The notes under the pieces were generated by a model, which did no database searches, was not told where the DNA came from, and saw only the letters and a program-made list of their open reading frames with translations. A stretch of DNA of 64,000 nt from Rhizobium sp. BK376 (GTDB lineage: Bacteria > Pseudomonadota > Alphaproteobacteria > Rhizobiales > Rhizobiaceae), in contig NZ_SLZG01000018.1 of NCBI RefSeq assembly GCF_004341625.1, positions 41,459 to 105,458 of the forward strand, written 5' to 3'. Below are positions 25,276 through 33,323 of the stretch, one piece after another (the first letter of the stretch is position 1; each line of letters begins with the position of its first letter). Made by a program: the position numbers and the translations under genes.

Positions 25276-28265
25276 GCGGCGCCAATCGCATCGCCGGCAA
25301 GGGCCGCCTGACGCCCGCCCGCACCGCGCGTTTCACCTTCGACAACAAGACCTATCACGCGCTGGAAGGCGACACGGTCGCGTCAGCGCTGCTTGCCAAC
25401 GGCGTGCACCTGCTCGGACGCTCCTTCAAGTATCATCGCCCGCGCGGCATTCTTTCCGCCGGGCCTGAGGAGCCGAATGCGCTGCTCGACATCTCGCGCG
25501 ACACCGCCCGACGCCAGCCGAACGTGCGCGCCAGCGTGCAAGAAGTGTTCGACGGCATGGTGGCGAGTTCGCAGAACCGCTGGCCGTCGCTCGCCTTCGA
25601 TGTCGGGAGCGTCAACAATCTGCTGTCGCCCTTCTTCGCGGCAGGCTTCTACTACAAGACCTTCATGTGGCCGAAGAGCGCCTGGAAGTCGCTCTACGAG
25701 CCCTTCATTCGCCGGGCTGCCGGTCTCGGCGTCGCGCCGACCGAGGAAGATCCGGATCACTATGCCAGCCGCTATGCCCATTGCGACGTGCTCGTCGTCG
25801 GTGCCGGCATTTCCGGCCTGTCGGCTGCCCTTGCCGCGGCCGAAGCTGGCGCCAAGGTCATCCTCTGCGACGAGCAGGCGGAAGCCGGCGGCGCGCTGCG
25901 TTTCGACATCTCGGTAAAGGTCGACGGGACGGACGGTTACGACTGGGCGCAGGCGACTGTTGCCAAGCTGCAGGCGATGCCAAACGTCAAGGTGCTGACC
26001 CGCACCACTGCCTTCGGCTACTACAACCACAATTTCATCGGCCTTGCCGAACGGGTCACGGACCATATCGCCCGGCCGTCCAAGGATCTGCCGCGCGAGC
26101 GCCTCTGGCAGGTCCGCGCCAAGCGCGTCATCCTGGCGACCGGCGCGATCGAGCGCCACATGGTTTTCCCGAACAACGATCGTCCGGGCATCATGCTGGC
26201 TTCGGCCGCGCGCACCTATCTCAATCACTACGGCGTCGCCGTCGGCGCCAAGGTCGGCGTCTATACTGCGCATGATTCCGCCTATGAGGCCGCTTTCGAC
26301 CTCAAGAAATCAGGCGTTTCGATTGCCGCCATCATCGATTGCCGCCCGCGTCCGGGCGAAGCCGTCGTCACGCAGGCCCGCGCACTCGGCATCGAGGTAT
26401 TGTCGGGCTATTCCGTCATCAACACCTCGGGCAATCTGCGCATCTCGTCGATGACGGTTGCCCGAAACGGCAGCAGCTCGTCGCGCAAGATCGCCGTCGA
26501 TGCGCTGCTGGTCTCCGCCGGCTGGACGCCGTCGGTGCATCTGTTCTCGCAGTCGCGCGGCAAGCTCAAGTTCGAGGCAGACAAGCAGCGCTTCCTGCCG
26601 GGCACCTATGTGCAGGACTGCCTTTCCGTCGGCGCCTGCAACGGCACGGATGGGCTGCAGGCTGCAATCGAGGAATCGCTGGCTGCCGGCGAACTGATGG
26701 CGCGGGCGACGGGAGCTGCCGGCGACGGCAAGATCGGCCTCAACGCCGAAACCGCCTTCGAATGGACCGGCGGCATGATCGGCGCTGCCGAAGGGGCCGG
26801 GCCGGAGACAAGCGCCAAGGCTTTCGTCGACTTCCAGCATGATGTCTGCGCCAAGGATATCCGCCTTGCGGTGCGCGAAGGCATGCACTCGATCGAGCAT
26901 ATCAAGCGCTTCACCACCAACGGCATGGCATCCGATCAGGGCAAGCTCTCGAACATGCATGGCTTGGCGATCGCCGCCGAAATGCTCGGCCGCGATATCC
27001 CGCAGGTTGGTCTCACGACTTTCCGCGCACCCTATACGCCCGTTACCTACGGCACGCTGATCTCGCATTCGCGCGGCGATCATTTCGATCCGGCCCGCAA
27101 GACGGCGATCCACCCGTGGGAAGAGGCGCATGGCGCGATCTTTGAGGATGTCGGCAACTGGAAGCGCGCCTGGTTCTATCCGAGGGCCGGTGAGACCATG
27201 CATCATGCGGTAAACCGCGAGTGCAAGACGGTGCGCGATATCGCCGGTGTCTTCGATGCCTCGACGCTCGGCAAGATCGAGGTCGTCGGGCCGGATGCCG
27301 CCGAATTCCTGAACCTGATCTATACCAATGCTTGGGATACGCTGAAGCCCGGCCGCTGCCGCTATGGCATCATGCTGCGCGAAGACGGCTTCGTCTATGA
27401 CGACGGCGTCGTTGGTCGCCTGGCCGAGGATCGCTTCCATGTCACGACGACGACCGGTGGCGCGCCGCGCGTGCTCAATCACATGGAAGACTATCTGCAG
27501 ACCGAATTCCCGCATCTGAAGGTCTGGCTGACGTCTACGACCGAGCAGTGGGCGGTCATCGCCGTGCAGGGTCCGAAGGCACGCGAGATCGTCGAGCCGC
27601 TGGTCGAGGGCATCGATCTTTCGAATGAGGCCTTCCCGCATATGAGCGTTGCGGAAGGCAAGATCTGCGGCGTGCCGACCCGGCTCTTCCGCGTCTCCTT
27701 CACCGGCGAAGTCGGCTACGAAATCAACGTGCCGGCCGATTACGGCCAGGCCGTATGGGAGGCCGTCTGGGCGCGGGCCGAGCCGCTGGGCGCCTGCGCC
27801 TACGGCACGGAGACGATGCACATCCTGCGTGCCGAGAAGGGCTATATCATCGTCGGCCAGGATACGGACGGAACGGTCACGCCCGACGATGCCGGGCTTT
27901 CCTGGGCGGTCTCGAAGAAGAAGACCGATTTCGTCGGCATTCGCGGCCTGAAGCGGCCGGATCTCGTCAAGGATGGCCGCAAGCAGCTCGTCGGCCTCAT
28001 GACCAAGGATCCGAAAGTGGTGCTGGAAGAAGGAGCGCAGATCGTTGCCGATCCCAACGAGCCGAAGCCGATGACCATGCTTGGCCACGTCACCTCAGCC
28101 TACTGGTCGGAAAATCTCGGCCGTTCTATCGCCTTTGCGCTGGTCGCCGGCGGAAGGGAGCGCATGGGCAAGACGCTCTATGTGCCGATGCCTGACAAGA
28201 CCATCTCCGTCGAGGTGGCGGACATGGTGTTCTTTGACAAGGAAGGGGGCCGGATCAATGGCTGA
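25272..28265 (+). CDS. soxA: Sarcosine oxidase subunit alpha
   Basis: A 997-residue subunit. It begins with a 2Fe-2S-ferredoxin-like N-terminal domain without the cluster cysteines (FTFDNKTYHALEGDTVASALLANG), then an NAD-binding domain with VLVVGAGISGLSAALAAAEAGA near residue 173 and VILATGAIERHMVFPNNDRPG, and ends with a GcvT-like tetrahydrofolate-binding domain from about residue 620 (GKIEVVGPDAAEFLNLIYTN, GEVGYEINVPADYG). It therefore links sarcosine oxidation to formation of 5,10-methylene-THF. Length is normal. The stop lies eight bases inside soxG. Confidence 0.96.
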   Translation: MSGANRIAGKGRLTPARTARFTFDNKTYHALEGDTVASALLANGVHLLGRSFKYHRPRGILSAGPEEPNALLDISRDTARRQPNVRASVQEVFDGMVASSQNRWPSLAFDVGSVNNLLSPFFAAGFYYKTFMWPKSAWKSLYEPFIRRAAGLGVAPTEEDPDHYASRYAHCDVLVVGAGISGLSAALAAAEAGAKVILCDEQAEAGGALRFDISVKVDGTDGYDWAQATVAKLQAMPNVKVLTRTTAFGYYNHNFIGLAERVTDHIARPSKDLPRERLWQVRAKRVILATGAIERHMVFPNNDRPGIMLASAARTYLNHYGVAVGAKVGVYTAHDSAYEAAFDLKKSGVSIAAIIDCRPRPGEAVVTQARALGIEVLSGYSVINTSGNLRISSMTVARNGSSSSRKIAVDALLVSAGWTPSVHLFSQSRGKLKFEADKQRFLPGTYVQDCLSVGACNGTDGLQAAIEESLAAGELMARATGAAGDGKIGLNAETAFEWTGGMIGAAEGAGPETSAKAFVDFQHDVCAKDIRLAVREGMHSIEHIKRFTTNGMASDQGKLSNMHGLAIAAEMLGRDIPQVGLTTFRAPYTPVTYGTLISHSRGDHFDPARKTAIHPWEEAHGAIFEDVGNWKRAWFYPRAGETMHHAVNRECKTVRDIAGVFDASTLGKIEVVGPDAAEFLNLIYTNAWDTLKPGRCRYGIMLREDGFVYDDGVVGRLAEDRFHVTTTTGGAPRVLNHMEDYLQTEFPHLKVWLTSTTEQWAVIAVQGPKAREIVEPLVEGIDLSNEAFPHMSVAEGKICGVPTRLFRVSFTGEVGYEINVPADYGQAVWEAVWARAEPLGACAYGTETMHILRAEKGYIIVGQDTDGTVTPDDAGLSWAVSKKKTDFVGIRGLKRPDLVKDGRKQLVGLMTKDPKVVLEEGAQIVADPNEPKPMTMLGHVTSAYWSENLGRSIAFALVAGGRERMGKTLYVPMPDKTISVEVADMVFFDKEGGRING

Positions 28266-28806
28266 GCTTGCAACCCGCAGACCGCCGCTTGCCGGCCGCC
28301 AGGGCGGTTCCTCCTCGGTTCACCTGACGCCGGCGGCACCTGCCAGCCGGATTTCGCTGAGGGCGCCCGCCGATTCCGTTTCGGCACTCTCATCCGCCCT
28401 GCGGCTGGATCTGCCGACGAAGCCGAAGACATCAGGCCATGCCGGAAGCCGCTCGGCGCTCTGGCTCGGCCCGGACGAATGGCTGGTCATCGATGAAAGC
28501 GGGGAGGATCTGGTAGCGCTCGCGGCTGCTTCTTCCGCGTTGCATGCGGCGACCGACGTTTCCCATCGCAATACGGCCGTGTTCGTCTCCGGTCCGGGCG
28601 CCGAGGCGACGCTTTCGGCCGGATGCCCGCAGGACCTCAGCCTCGATGTCTTCCCGGTCGGCGCATGTTCGCGCACGTTGTTCGGCAAGGTGGAAGTGGT
28701 GATCCTGCGTATCGATACCGAGACCTTCCGCGTCGAATGCTGGCGGTCCTTTGCCCCTTATGCCTTCGGCCTGCTGGCCGAGGCCGCCGGGGATGCCGCG
28801 CTCTAA
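28258..28806 (+). CDS. soxG: Sarcosine oxidase subunit gamma
   Basis: A 182-residue subunit starting MAELATRRPPL, with GGAAGGGGG nine bases upstream and the first bases inside the soxA 3' end. The frame extends further upstream inside soxA but only this start fits the family. Family features are LGPDEWLVIDE, a conserved ATDVSHRNTAVFVSGPGA block and a late CWRSFAPYAFGLL. It completes the heterotetramer and closes the soxBDAG operon. A strong hairpin follows at 28841. Confidence 0.93.
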   Translation: MAELATRRPPLAGRQGGSSSVHLTPAAPASRISLRAPADSVSALSSALRLDLPTKPKTSGHAGSRSALWLGPDEWLVIDESGEDLVALAAASSALHAATDVSHRNTAVFVSGPGAEATLSAGCPQDLSLDVFPVGACSRTLFGKVEVVILRIDTETFRVECWRSFAPYAFGLLAEAAGDAAL

Positions 28807-28840
28807 TTTCCTGAGCTAGAAGCTTATGCCAATTTAGCGA

Positions 28841-28866
28841 CTGGGCCGGTCGATTGACCGGCCCAG
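28841..28866 (+). terminator. Hairpin between soxG and the GCG-CRPN gene
   Basis: CTGGGCCGGTC and GACCGGCCCAG make an 11-base-pair perfect stem with the loop GATT, lying between two convergent genes. It is symmetrical and may stop transcription from both sides; there is no long U-tract on either side. Confidence 0.7.
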
Positions 28867-28878
28867 CGAAGCTGCGTC

Positions 28879-29139
28879 TCAGCGATAACGCCAGCCGCCG
28901 TGCCACCGCTCGCGGTGCATCCAGTAGCGATTGCCATCCCAGTAGCCACGTCCATGATAATAAACGCCGACACGCGGGCCGCCGGGCACGACGACGACCG
29001 GACCGGGAGCGTTCGGACGGCAGTGGCCGTAGGGGCCGCGGTGAAATCCGGCGCCGCATCCCTGGGCCGCGTCGGCTGTGGAAACAACTGCGGTCAAGGC
29101 AGCTATTGAAGTGAGAGTAACGATAAATAGCTTTTTCAT
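28879..29139 (-). CDS. GCG-CRPN family small exported protein
   Basis: An 86-residue protein starting MKKLFIVTLTS with GAGGAAAT just upstream; the frame is open for 46 more codons but that part lacks support. After a signal peptide ending near STADA comes AAQGCGAGFHRGPYGHCRPN, the diagnostic GCG ... CRPN block of a family of small rhizobial exported proteins, followed by a Gly/Pro/Tyr-rich tail with HGRGYWDGNRYW. Function is unknown; the Gly-Arg-Trp-rich tail suggests a periplasmic or cell-surface role. The sox hairpin lies just downstream. Confidence 0.82.
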   Translation of the reverse strand: MKKLFIVTLTSIAALTAVVSTADAAQGCGAGFHRGPYGHCRPNAPGPVVVVPGGPRVGVYYHGRGYWDGNRYWMHRERWHGGWRYR

Positions 29140-29390
29140 AATTTCCTCTTTGTGGTGTTCGTCCGAGACGCGCCTTGCATCCCGGATACATACCCTTAAC
29201 GCTGATTCCTGCCATTTTTTGTCATTCGAATAGAAAAAAATTCGAATAGGTAATCGTTTAAGCGTGTATTCGGCCAAAGCAAACTCGAAAAAGTTGAAAT
29301 AGATTGCTTTTGCGAGCTAAACTTGAATGATTCATGCGATGGTTGTGTTTGTCGCGATGGTTCGAGCAATACGGACGCCACCATACGGCA

Positions 29391-29930
29391 TCAGGATGAC
29401 CGTTTGGCTGCGGCTGCCTGCGTCCGGATAATCTGCCAGCGCTGGAGTTCGAGCATGGCGTCGGGTAATGCGCGATGCGCGGGCGGTGACGGCTCGGTCT
29501 GTCTTTTGATCGTCTCGACAAACGCTGATATCTCGGCTTCGGAGACGGTTTCTCCCATAGCCTCGCGCGCTGCCGCCAGAAACGCCTCGTCGGACTTGGC
29601 GAGCCTGAGGGCGTGCCTTGGAAACCCCGCGGAACGCAACAAGACGCTCAGCCACTTTCCATCCCAGGAAGGGGCGCTGGCATAAAGCGCGTGTCCGGAA
29701 AGGACACCGATCATCTCCTTGGCAACCTCTTCGACGGGCGCGCCCTCGGCCAGAAGGAGTTCTCGGGAAATGCGGTGAATTTTTTCGGCGTCGGGCGACC
29801 AGTCCGTCCAGTCGGGTGCGGGCTTGATCAGGAAAGAACGGGAGCTGCCGTCCTCAAAAACCGAGGCGACCTCGACCGGAACGCTTTTCTTGCTCAGGGA
29901 CGAGGCTTCGAAATCAAGGAATACAATCAA
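29391..29930 (-). CDS. DEDDh-type 3'-5' exonuclease domain protein
   Basis: A 179-residue protein with the layout of the RNase T/DnaQ exonuclease superfamily. Motif I is LDFEAS (Asp6, Glu8), motif II the WDGKW region around residue 90, and motif III HRALPDAM (His then Asp) near residue 157. The mid part (SFLIKPAPDWTDWSPDAEKIHRIS) matches the family's PxxWxxWxPxAEKIH segment. It should degrade single-stranded RNA or DNA ends with two metal ions. Not linked to replication genes. An ATG at 29930 is used; no strong ribosome site is visible. Confidence 0.75.
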   Translation of the reverse strand: MIVFLDFEASSLSKKSVPVEVASVFEDGSSRSFLIKPAPDWTDWSPDAEKIHRISRELLLAEGAPVEEVAKEMIGVLSGHALYASAPSWDGKWLSVLLRSAGFPRHALRLAKSDEAFLAAAREAMGETVSEAEISAFVETIKRQTEPSPPAHRALPDAMLELQRWQIIRTQAAAAKRSS

Positions 29931-30124
29931 TGCACCGTATCTCCCTTGCCAAATCCGCGTGTCCCTCTATCGTGCGCGACGATCGATCGTAACCACAGTG
30001 ATTCCCACGTGTCGTTGGGTGAGTTGACGATATTGTGATCGAAAGGCGCAGCACTTGTCGAAACGCGCTGCCAATCACAAATTCTTTCCGCTTGTTATTA
30101 TTGCAATGCAGCAATAAAAAGTTA

Positions 30125-30142
30125 CCGGCATATTAATGCCGG
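30125..30142. promoter_or_regulatory. Palindrome upstream of the HTH gene
   Basis: CCGGCAT-ATTA-ATGCCGG is a perfect seven-base-pair palindrome ending 25 bases before the start of the small HTH gene. It may be an operator for autoregulation or a 5' leader hairpin. Confidence 0.45.
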
Positions 30143-30167
30143 ACGTCATGCAGAGAAGGAGACGTTT

Positions 30168-30419
30168 ATGTCCATTTCACTCAATGATTTCGATTCCTCC
30201 GTTGAAGGCGCAGTTGCTGTTGCCGAGGTCGGAACCAAAGTTAAGGCTGCCCGCGAAACTGCTGGCTACAGCATTGAAGATCTCGCGGTTACTACGGGTC
30301 TCGCAAATTCGGAAATCACCGAAATCGAAGAAGGCCACGATGCCGATCCTGCCAAGCTGAAGCGTGTCGCACACGCCTTGCAGGTTCCGACGTCTGCTTT
30401 CCTGGGCCAGGCGGCCTGA
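30168..30419 (+). CDS. Small helix-turn-helix (XRE-type) protein
   Basis: An 83-residue protein with GAAGGAGA about seven bases upstream. Residues 22-80 form an XRE/Cro-type DNA-binding domain: KVKAARETAGYSIEDLAVTTGLANSEITEIEEGHDADPAKLKRVAHALQVPTSAFLGQ. The N-terminal 20 residues are acidic and flexible. It has the size of stand-alone repressors or antitoxins, but no toxin gene is adjacent. A perfect palindrome lies in the leader. Confidence 0.82.
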   Translation: MSISLNDFDSSVEGAVAVAEVGTKVKAARETAGYSIEDLAVTTGLANSEITEIEEGHDADPAKLKRVAHALQVPTSAFLGQAA

Positions 30420-30463
30420 TTGCACTGACCGGTCGCCCCACAAGTGACCGGTCTGCCCACTCC

Positions 30464-30561
30464 GGCATTTCCGCTTTTCTCTGGATCGCGGAAATATCCT
30501 ATTTCTTTGGCGTGACGCAATTCCTGGCGCAAAACCCTGCGCAGTTTTGATGGAATTGCTT
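30464..30561 (+). repeat. Two-hairpin intergenic repeat, copy 2
   Basis: Second copy of the element at 1792-1890, same orientation relative to the window. Both contain GGCATYTCCGCTTTTCT, GCGGAAAT, GACGCAATTCC, GCAAAACC and GGAATTGCT in the same order and spacing. It lies 45 bases after the HTH gene stop and just before the MaoC stop, again between convergent genes. Confidence 0.75.
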
Positions 30562-30571
30562 CTTCCAAATC

Positions 30572-31057
30572 TCAAAAATCTTCGGGCCTGTCCTTCGGGT
30601 CGAACTGGGTGATCGTGATCCACGTTGCGGTCAGGGCTGGTTTGCGCTCGTTTTCGATTTCGACCGTGACTTCATAGGTCAGCATCATCATTCCGGCGCC
30701 GCGTAGCCTTGCCTCGGCCAGCTTGAAGCCGCCGCGCACGCGCGTTCCCGCCTTGACCGGCGACATGAAACGGATCTTGTCGAAGCCGTAGTTCACGCCC
30801 ATCGTCTGCTCGCGAATTTTCGGAACGCAGTTGAAGTTCATTGCCGACAACAGCGAGAGAGTCAGAAAGCCGTGTGCGATGGTGCCGCCGAAGACGGTTT
30901 CCTTGGCACGTTCAGGATCGACATGGATGAACTGGTGGTCGTCGGTCGCATCCGCGAAAGCGTTGATCATCGTTTGATCGACCATGATCCAGTCGGAGAC
31001 GCCGACCTCCGTTCCCACGATGGTTCTGACGTCCGAGAGTGATATCTCGCTTGGCAT
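30572..31057 (-). CDS. MaoC-family (R)-hydratase (NodN-like)
   Basis: A 161-residue hot-dog-fold hydratase starting MPSEISLSDV with AGGGA six bases upstream. The catalytic pair sits in the hydratase motif DDHQFIHVDPERA (Asp40 and His45) followed by FGGTIAHGFLTLSL, which fits (R)-specific enoyl-CoA hydratases; the rhizobial NodN protein belongs to the same family. The C-terminal half has RVRGGFKLAEARLRGAGMMMLTYEVTVEIE. It should hydrate enoyl-CoA esters, possibly toward hydroxyalkanoate or fatty acid metabolism. It stands alone between the glycogen operon and the HTH gene. Confidence 0.85.
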   Translation of the reverse strand: MPSEISLSDVRTIVGTEVGVSDWIMVDQTMINAFADATDDHQFIHVDPERAKETVFGGTIAHGFLTLSLLSAMNFNCVPKIREQTMGVNYGFDKIRFMSPVKAGTRVRGGFKLAEARLRGAGMMMLTYEVTVEIENERKPALTATWITITQFDPKDRPEDF

Positions 31058-31141
31058 GGAATTCCCTTCGCCATCAGGCATTGGCGCCTTCTGCGCGCAT
31101 CAGGTGTAAGCGATACCTATTTGAAAAGACAATAGGATGAA

Positions 31142-33118
31142 TCAAGTGCCCAGGAGGAAATGGACGGAACGTGGGGGGATAGCGTGCCCGCCGTCGACTT
31201 CGGTTTCACCCTCCGCCGTCAACAATTTCCATCGGCTATCCTGCTGCCGGTGAATGGCAAAGACCTGCTCGGCGCGGGCTCGGTTGATCAACACGGCAAG
31301 TCGGACTTTTTTGCCGGTCTCGTTGTCGAGCGTCTGGAGAACCATGCCGAAGGCCGGTAGCGAGGGCGTTTCCCATTGCGAGACGGTCATCGCCTCACCA
31401 TCCGTGGACAGCCAGAGGATATCGCCGTTGCCGGTGAAGAATGCCGTCTCCGCGAAGACTGCAAAACGCCTGCGCAGCGCGGACAGGAAGGCGGTCTGCG
31501 CGATCAGTTCCTCATCGAGCTTAGACCAATCCATCCAGGTGATTTCATTGTCCTGGCAATAGGCGTTGTTGTTGCCATGCTGGCTGCGGCCGCCTTCGTC
31601 GCCCGCCGTCAGCATGACCGTGCCGCGCGAAGCGAAGAGCGTCGCCAGAAGGGCGGCGACATCGCGCCGGCGGGCGGCGACGACCTCGGGATCGTCGGTC
31701 GCGCCCTCGACGCCGTTGTTCCAGGAATAGTTTTCGTTGTGGCCGTCGCGATTGTTCTCGCCGTTCGCCTCGTTGTGCTTGTTCGTGTTCGAAACGAGGT
31801 CCATCAGCGTGAAGCCATCATGGGCGGCGAGGAAATTGACGCTGCGGGTATGCGTGCGGCCATCGCGGCCGAAGATGTTGGATGAGCCGGCGAGGATGGT
31901 GGCGAGGCTGCCGGTCTTCCAATCATCGCCGCGCCAGTAGAGGCGCATGTCGTCGCGGGCGCGATCGTTCCATTCGAGGAAGGGAGCCGGGAAGTTGCCG
32001 AGCTGATAGCCGCCCGGGCCGATGTCCCAGGGCTCGGCGATCAGCAGCCGGTCGCCGAGCACGTCGTCGGCCAGCATGGCCCGCAGCGTCTCGCCCTCGG
32101 CCTCGAAGCCGCGGTCGGTGCGGCCGATGATGGGCGCCAGATCAAAGCGGAAGCCGTCGACGCCGGCCTGGAGCACGAAATGGCGCAGACTGTCGATGAT
32201 CAGCCGGCGGATATAGGGATCGTCGCAATCGACGGTGTTGCCGGTGCCGGTGTCATTGACAAGCGTGCCGGGCTGGCCGGGAACGTGGCGATAGGCCGAG
32301 AGGTTGTCGAGGCCCCGCAGCGACAGCGTCGCGCCCTGGCGGTCACTTTCGCCGGTGTGGTTGAAGACGAGATCGAGGATGACAGCGATGCCTTCGGCAT
32401 GCAGTGCGGCGACCGTTTCGCGCAGTTCCCTGATGCCGCCGGGGACGATGCGCGGGTCGAGCGCCATGAAGGCGACGGGATTGTAGCCCCAGCCATTGCT
32501 GAGACCGAGCGGCGGCAGGTGTCGTTCGTCGATCCAGGCCGGGATCGGCATCAGCTCGACCACGTCGACGCCGATACGCTTCAGATGCGCGATGATGGAT
32601 GGGTGGGCGAGGGCCGACACAGTGCCGCGCTGCGCTTCCGGAATGTCCTGCCGCAGGATCGTAAAGGGCTTGACGGCGACTTCGTAGACAAGGCCGCCCG
32701 GCTTGACGGTCGGTCGCTTGGCGACCGGTGGCAGGGGAGCGGTGACGATTGCCCGCGGCACGAGATCCTGCGTTTCCGCGCCGAATTGCGTCAGCCTGAT
32801 ATCGTGGCGGAAGGGCCGGTCGAGGGTGACGGCGTAGGGATCGACGAGGAGTTTCGAGGGGTCGAACCACAGGCCCTGGTCGGGGTCATAGGTGCCGTAG
32901 GCGCGAAAGCCGTAGCGGGTGCCTTCCTTGGCGCCCTTGACGAAAAGCCGATGGATGTCGCCTTCGCGGGGCATCGGCAGGCGCTTGGTCTCCGCCTGGC
33001 CTTCGGCGTCGAAGAGGCAAAGCTCAATTTTCTCGGCGTGTTTGGAAAAGACGGAGAACTCGGTGCCATTGGCAAGAAGCCTTGCGCCAAGGGAGGGGTT
33101 CAAGGATTCCTGTTGCAT
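31142..33118 (-). CDS. glgX: Glycogen debranching enzyme
   Basis: A 658-residue isoamylase-type GH13 enzyme that removes short branches from phosphorylase-limited glycogen. It has an N-terminal CBM48-like domain (GTEFSVFSKHAEKIELCLFD), region I in the segment with VFNHTGES, the nucleophile Asp in GFRFDLAP, the acid Glu in IAEPWDIGPGGYQLG, and region IV LAAHDGFTLMDLV. All key residues are present. Last gene of the glycogen operon, separated from pgm by about 205 bases that contain a RIME-like element, so it may have its own promoter or a reduced level of expression. Confidence 0.94.
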   Translation of the reverse strand: MQQESLNPSLGARLLANGTEFSVFSKHAEKIELCLFDAEGQAETKRLPMPREGDIHRLFVKGAKEGTRYGFRAYGTYDPDQGLWFDPSKLLVDPYAVTLDRPFRHDIRLTQFGAETQDLVPRAIVTAPLPPVAKRPTVKPGGLVYEVAVKPFTILRQDIPEAQRGTVSALAHPSIIAHLKRIGVDVVELMPIPAWIDERHLPPLGLSNGWGYNPVAFMALDPRIVPGGIRELRETVAALHAEGIAVILDLVFNHTGESDRQGATLSLRGLDNLSAYRHVPGQPGTLVNDTGTGNTVDCDDPYIRRLIIDSLRHFVLQAGVDGFRFDLAPIIGRTDRGFEAEGETLRAMLADDVLGDRLLIAEPWDIGPGGYQLGNFPAPFLEWNDRARDDMRLYWRGDDWKTGSLATILAGSSNIFGRDGRTHTRSVNFLAAHDGFTLMDLVSNTNKHNEANGENNRDGHNENYSWNNGVEGATDDPEVVAARRRDVAALLATLFASRGTVMLTAGDEGGRSQHGNNNAYCQDNEITWMDWSKLDEELIAQTAFLSALRRRFAVFAETAFFTGNGDILWLSTDGEAMTVSQWETPSLPAFGMVLQTLDNETGKKVRLAVLINRARAEQVFAIHRQQDSRWKLLTAEGETEVDGGHAIPPRSVHFLLGT

Positions 33119-33161
33119 TGATCACCGGCGGCTGAGAGGGGCAGGGCGGTATCGTCTTGTC

Positions 33162-33316
33162 GCTTCTCCCCAGCGGGGAGAAGATGCCCGGCAGGGCAGA
33201 TGGGGGACGGAGAGCGAAGCAATGCGTATCCTGAGCGGCAAGCGAAGGATAGATAGAAGCGCGCGGCCCCCTCGTCCGAACCCTTCGGGGCGCCTTCTCC
33301 CCGAGGGGAGAAGGGG
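33162..33316. repeat. RIME-like palindromic intergenic element
   Basis: The stretch begins with the palindrome CTTCTCCCC-AGC-GGGGAGAAG (33163-33183), followed by ATGCCCGGCAGGGCAGATGGGGG, and ends with a second palindrome GCCTTCTCCCC-GA-GGGGAGAAGGG (33292-33314). This arrangement is that of rhizobial intergenic mosaic elements. It lies between pgm and glgX and has no open frame of its own. Confidence 0.7.
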
Positions 33317-33323
33317 TAATCGA

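Noticed and set aside
26310..28088. Open frame of 592 codons on the minus strand inside soxA
   Set aside because: Shadow of soxA; low-complexity Arg/Asp/His composition typical of antisense frames in GC-rich codons.
29224..29248. Direct repeat TTCGAATAG, spaced by seven A, upstream of the GCG-CRPN gene
   Set aside because: Only two short copies in an AT-rich leader; no basis to call it an operator.
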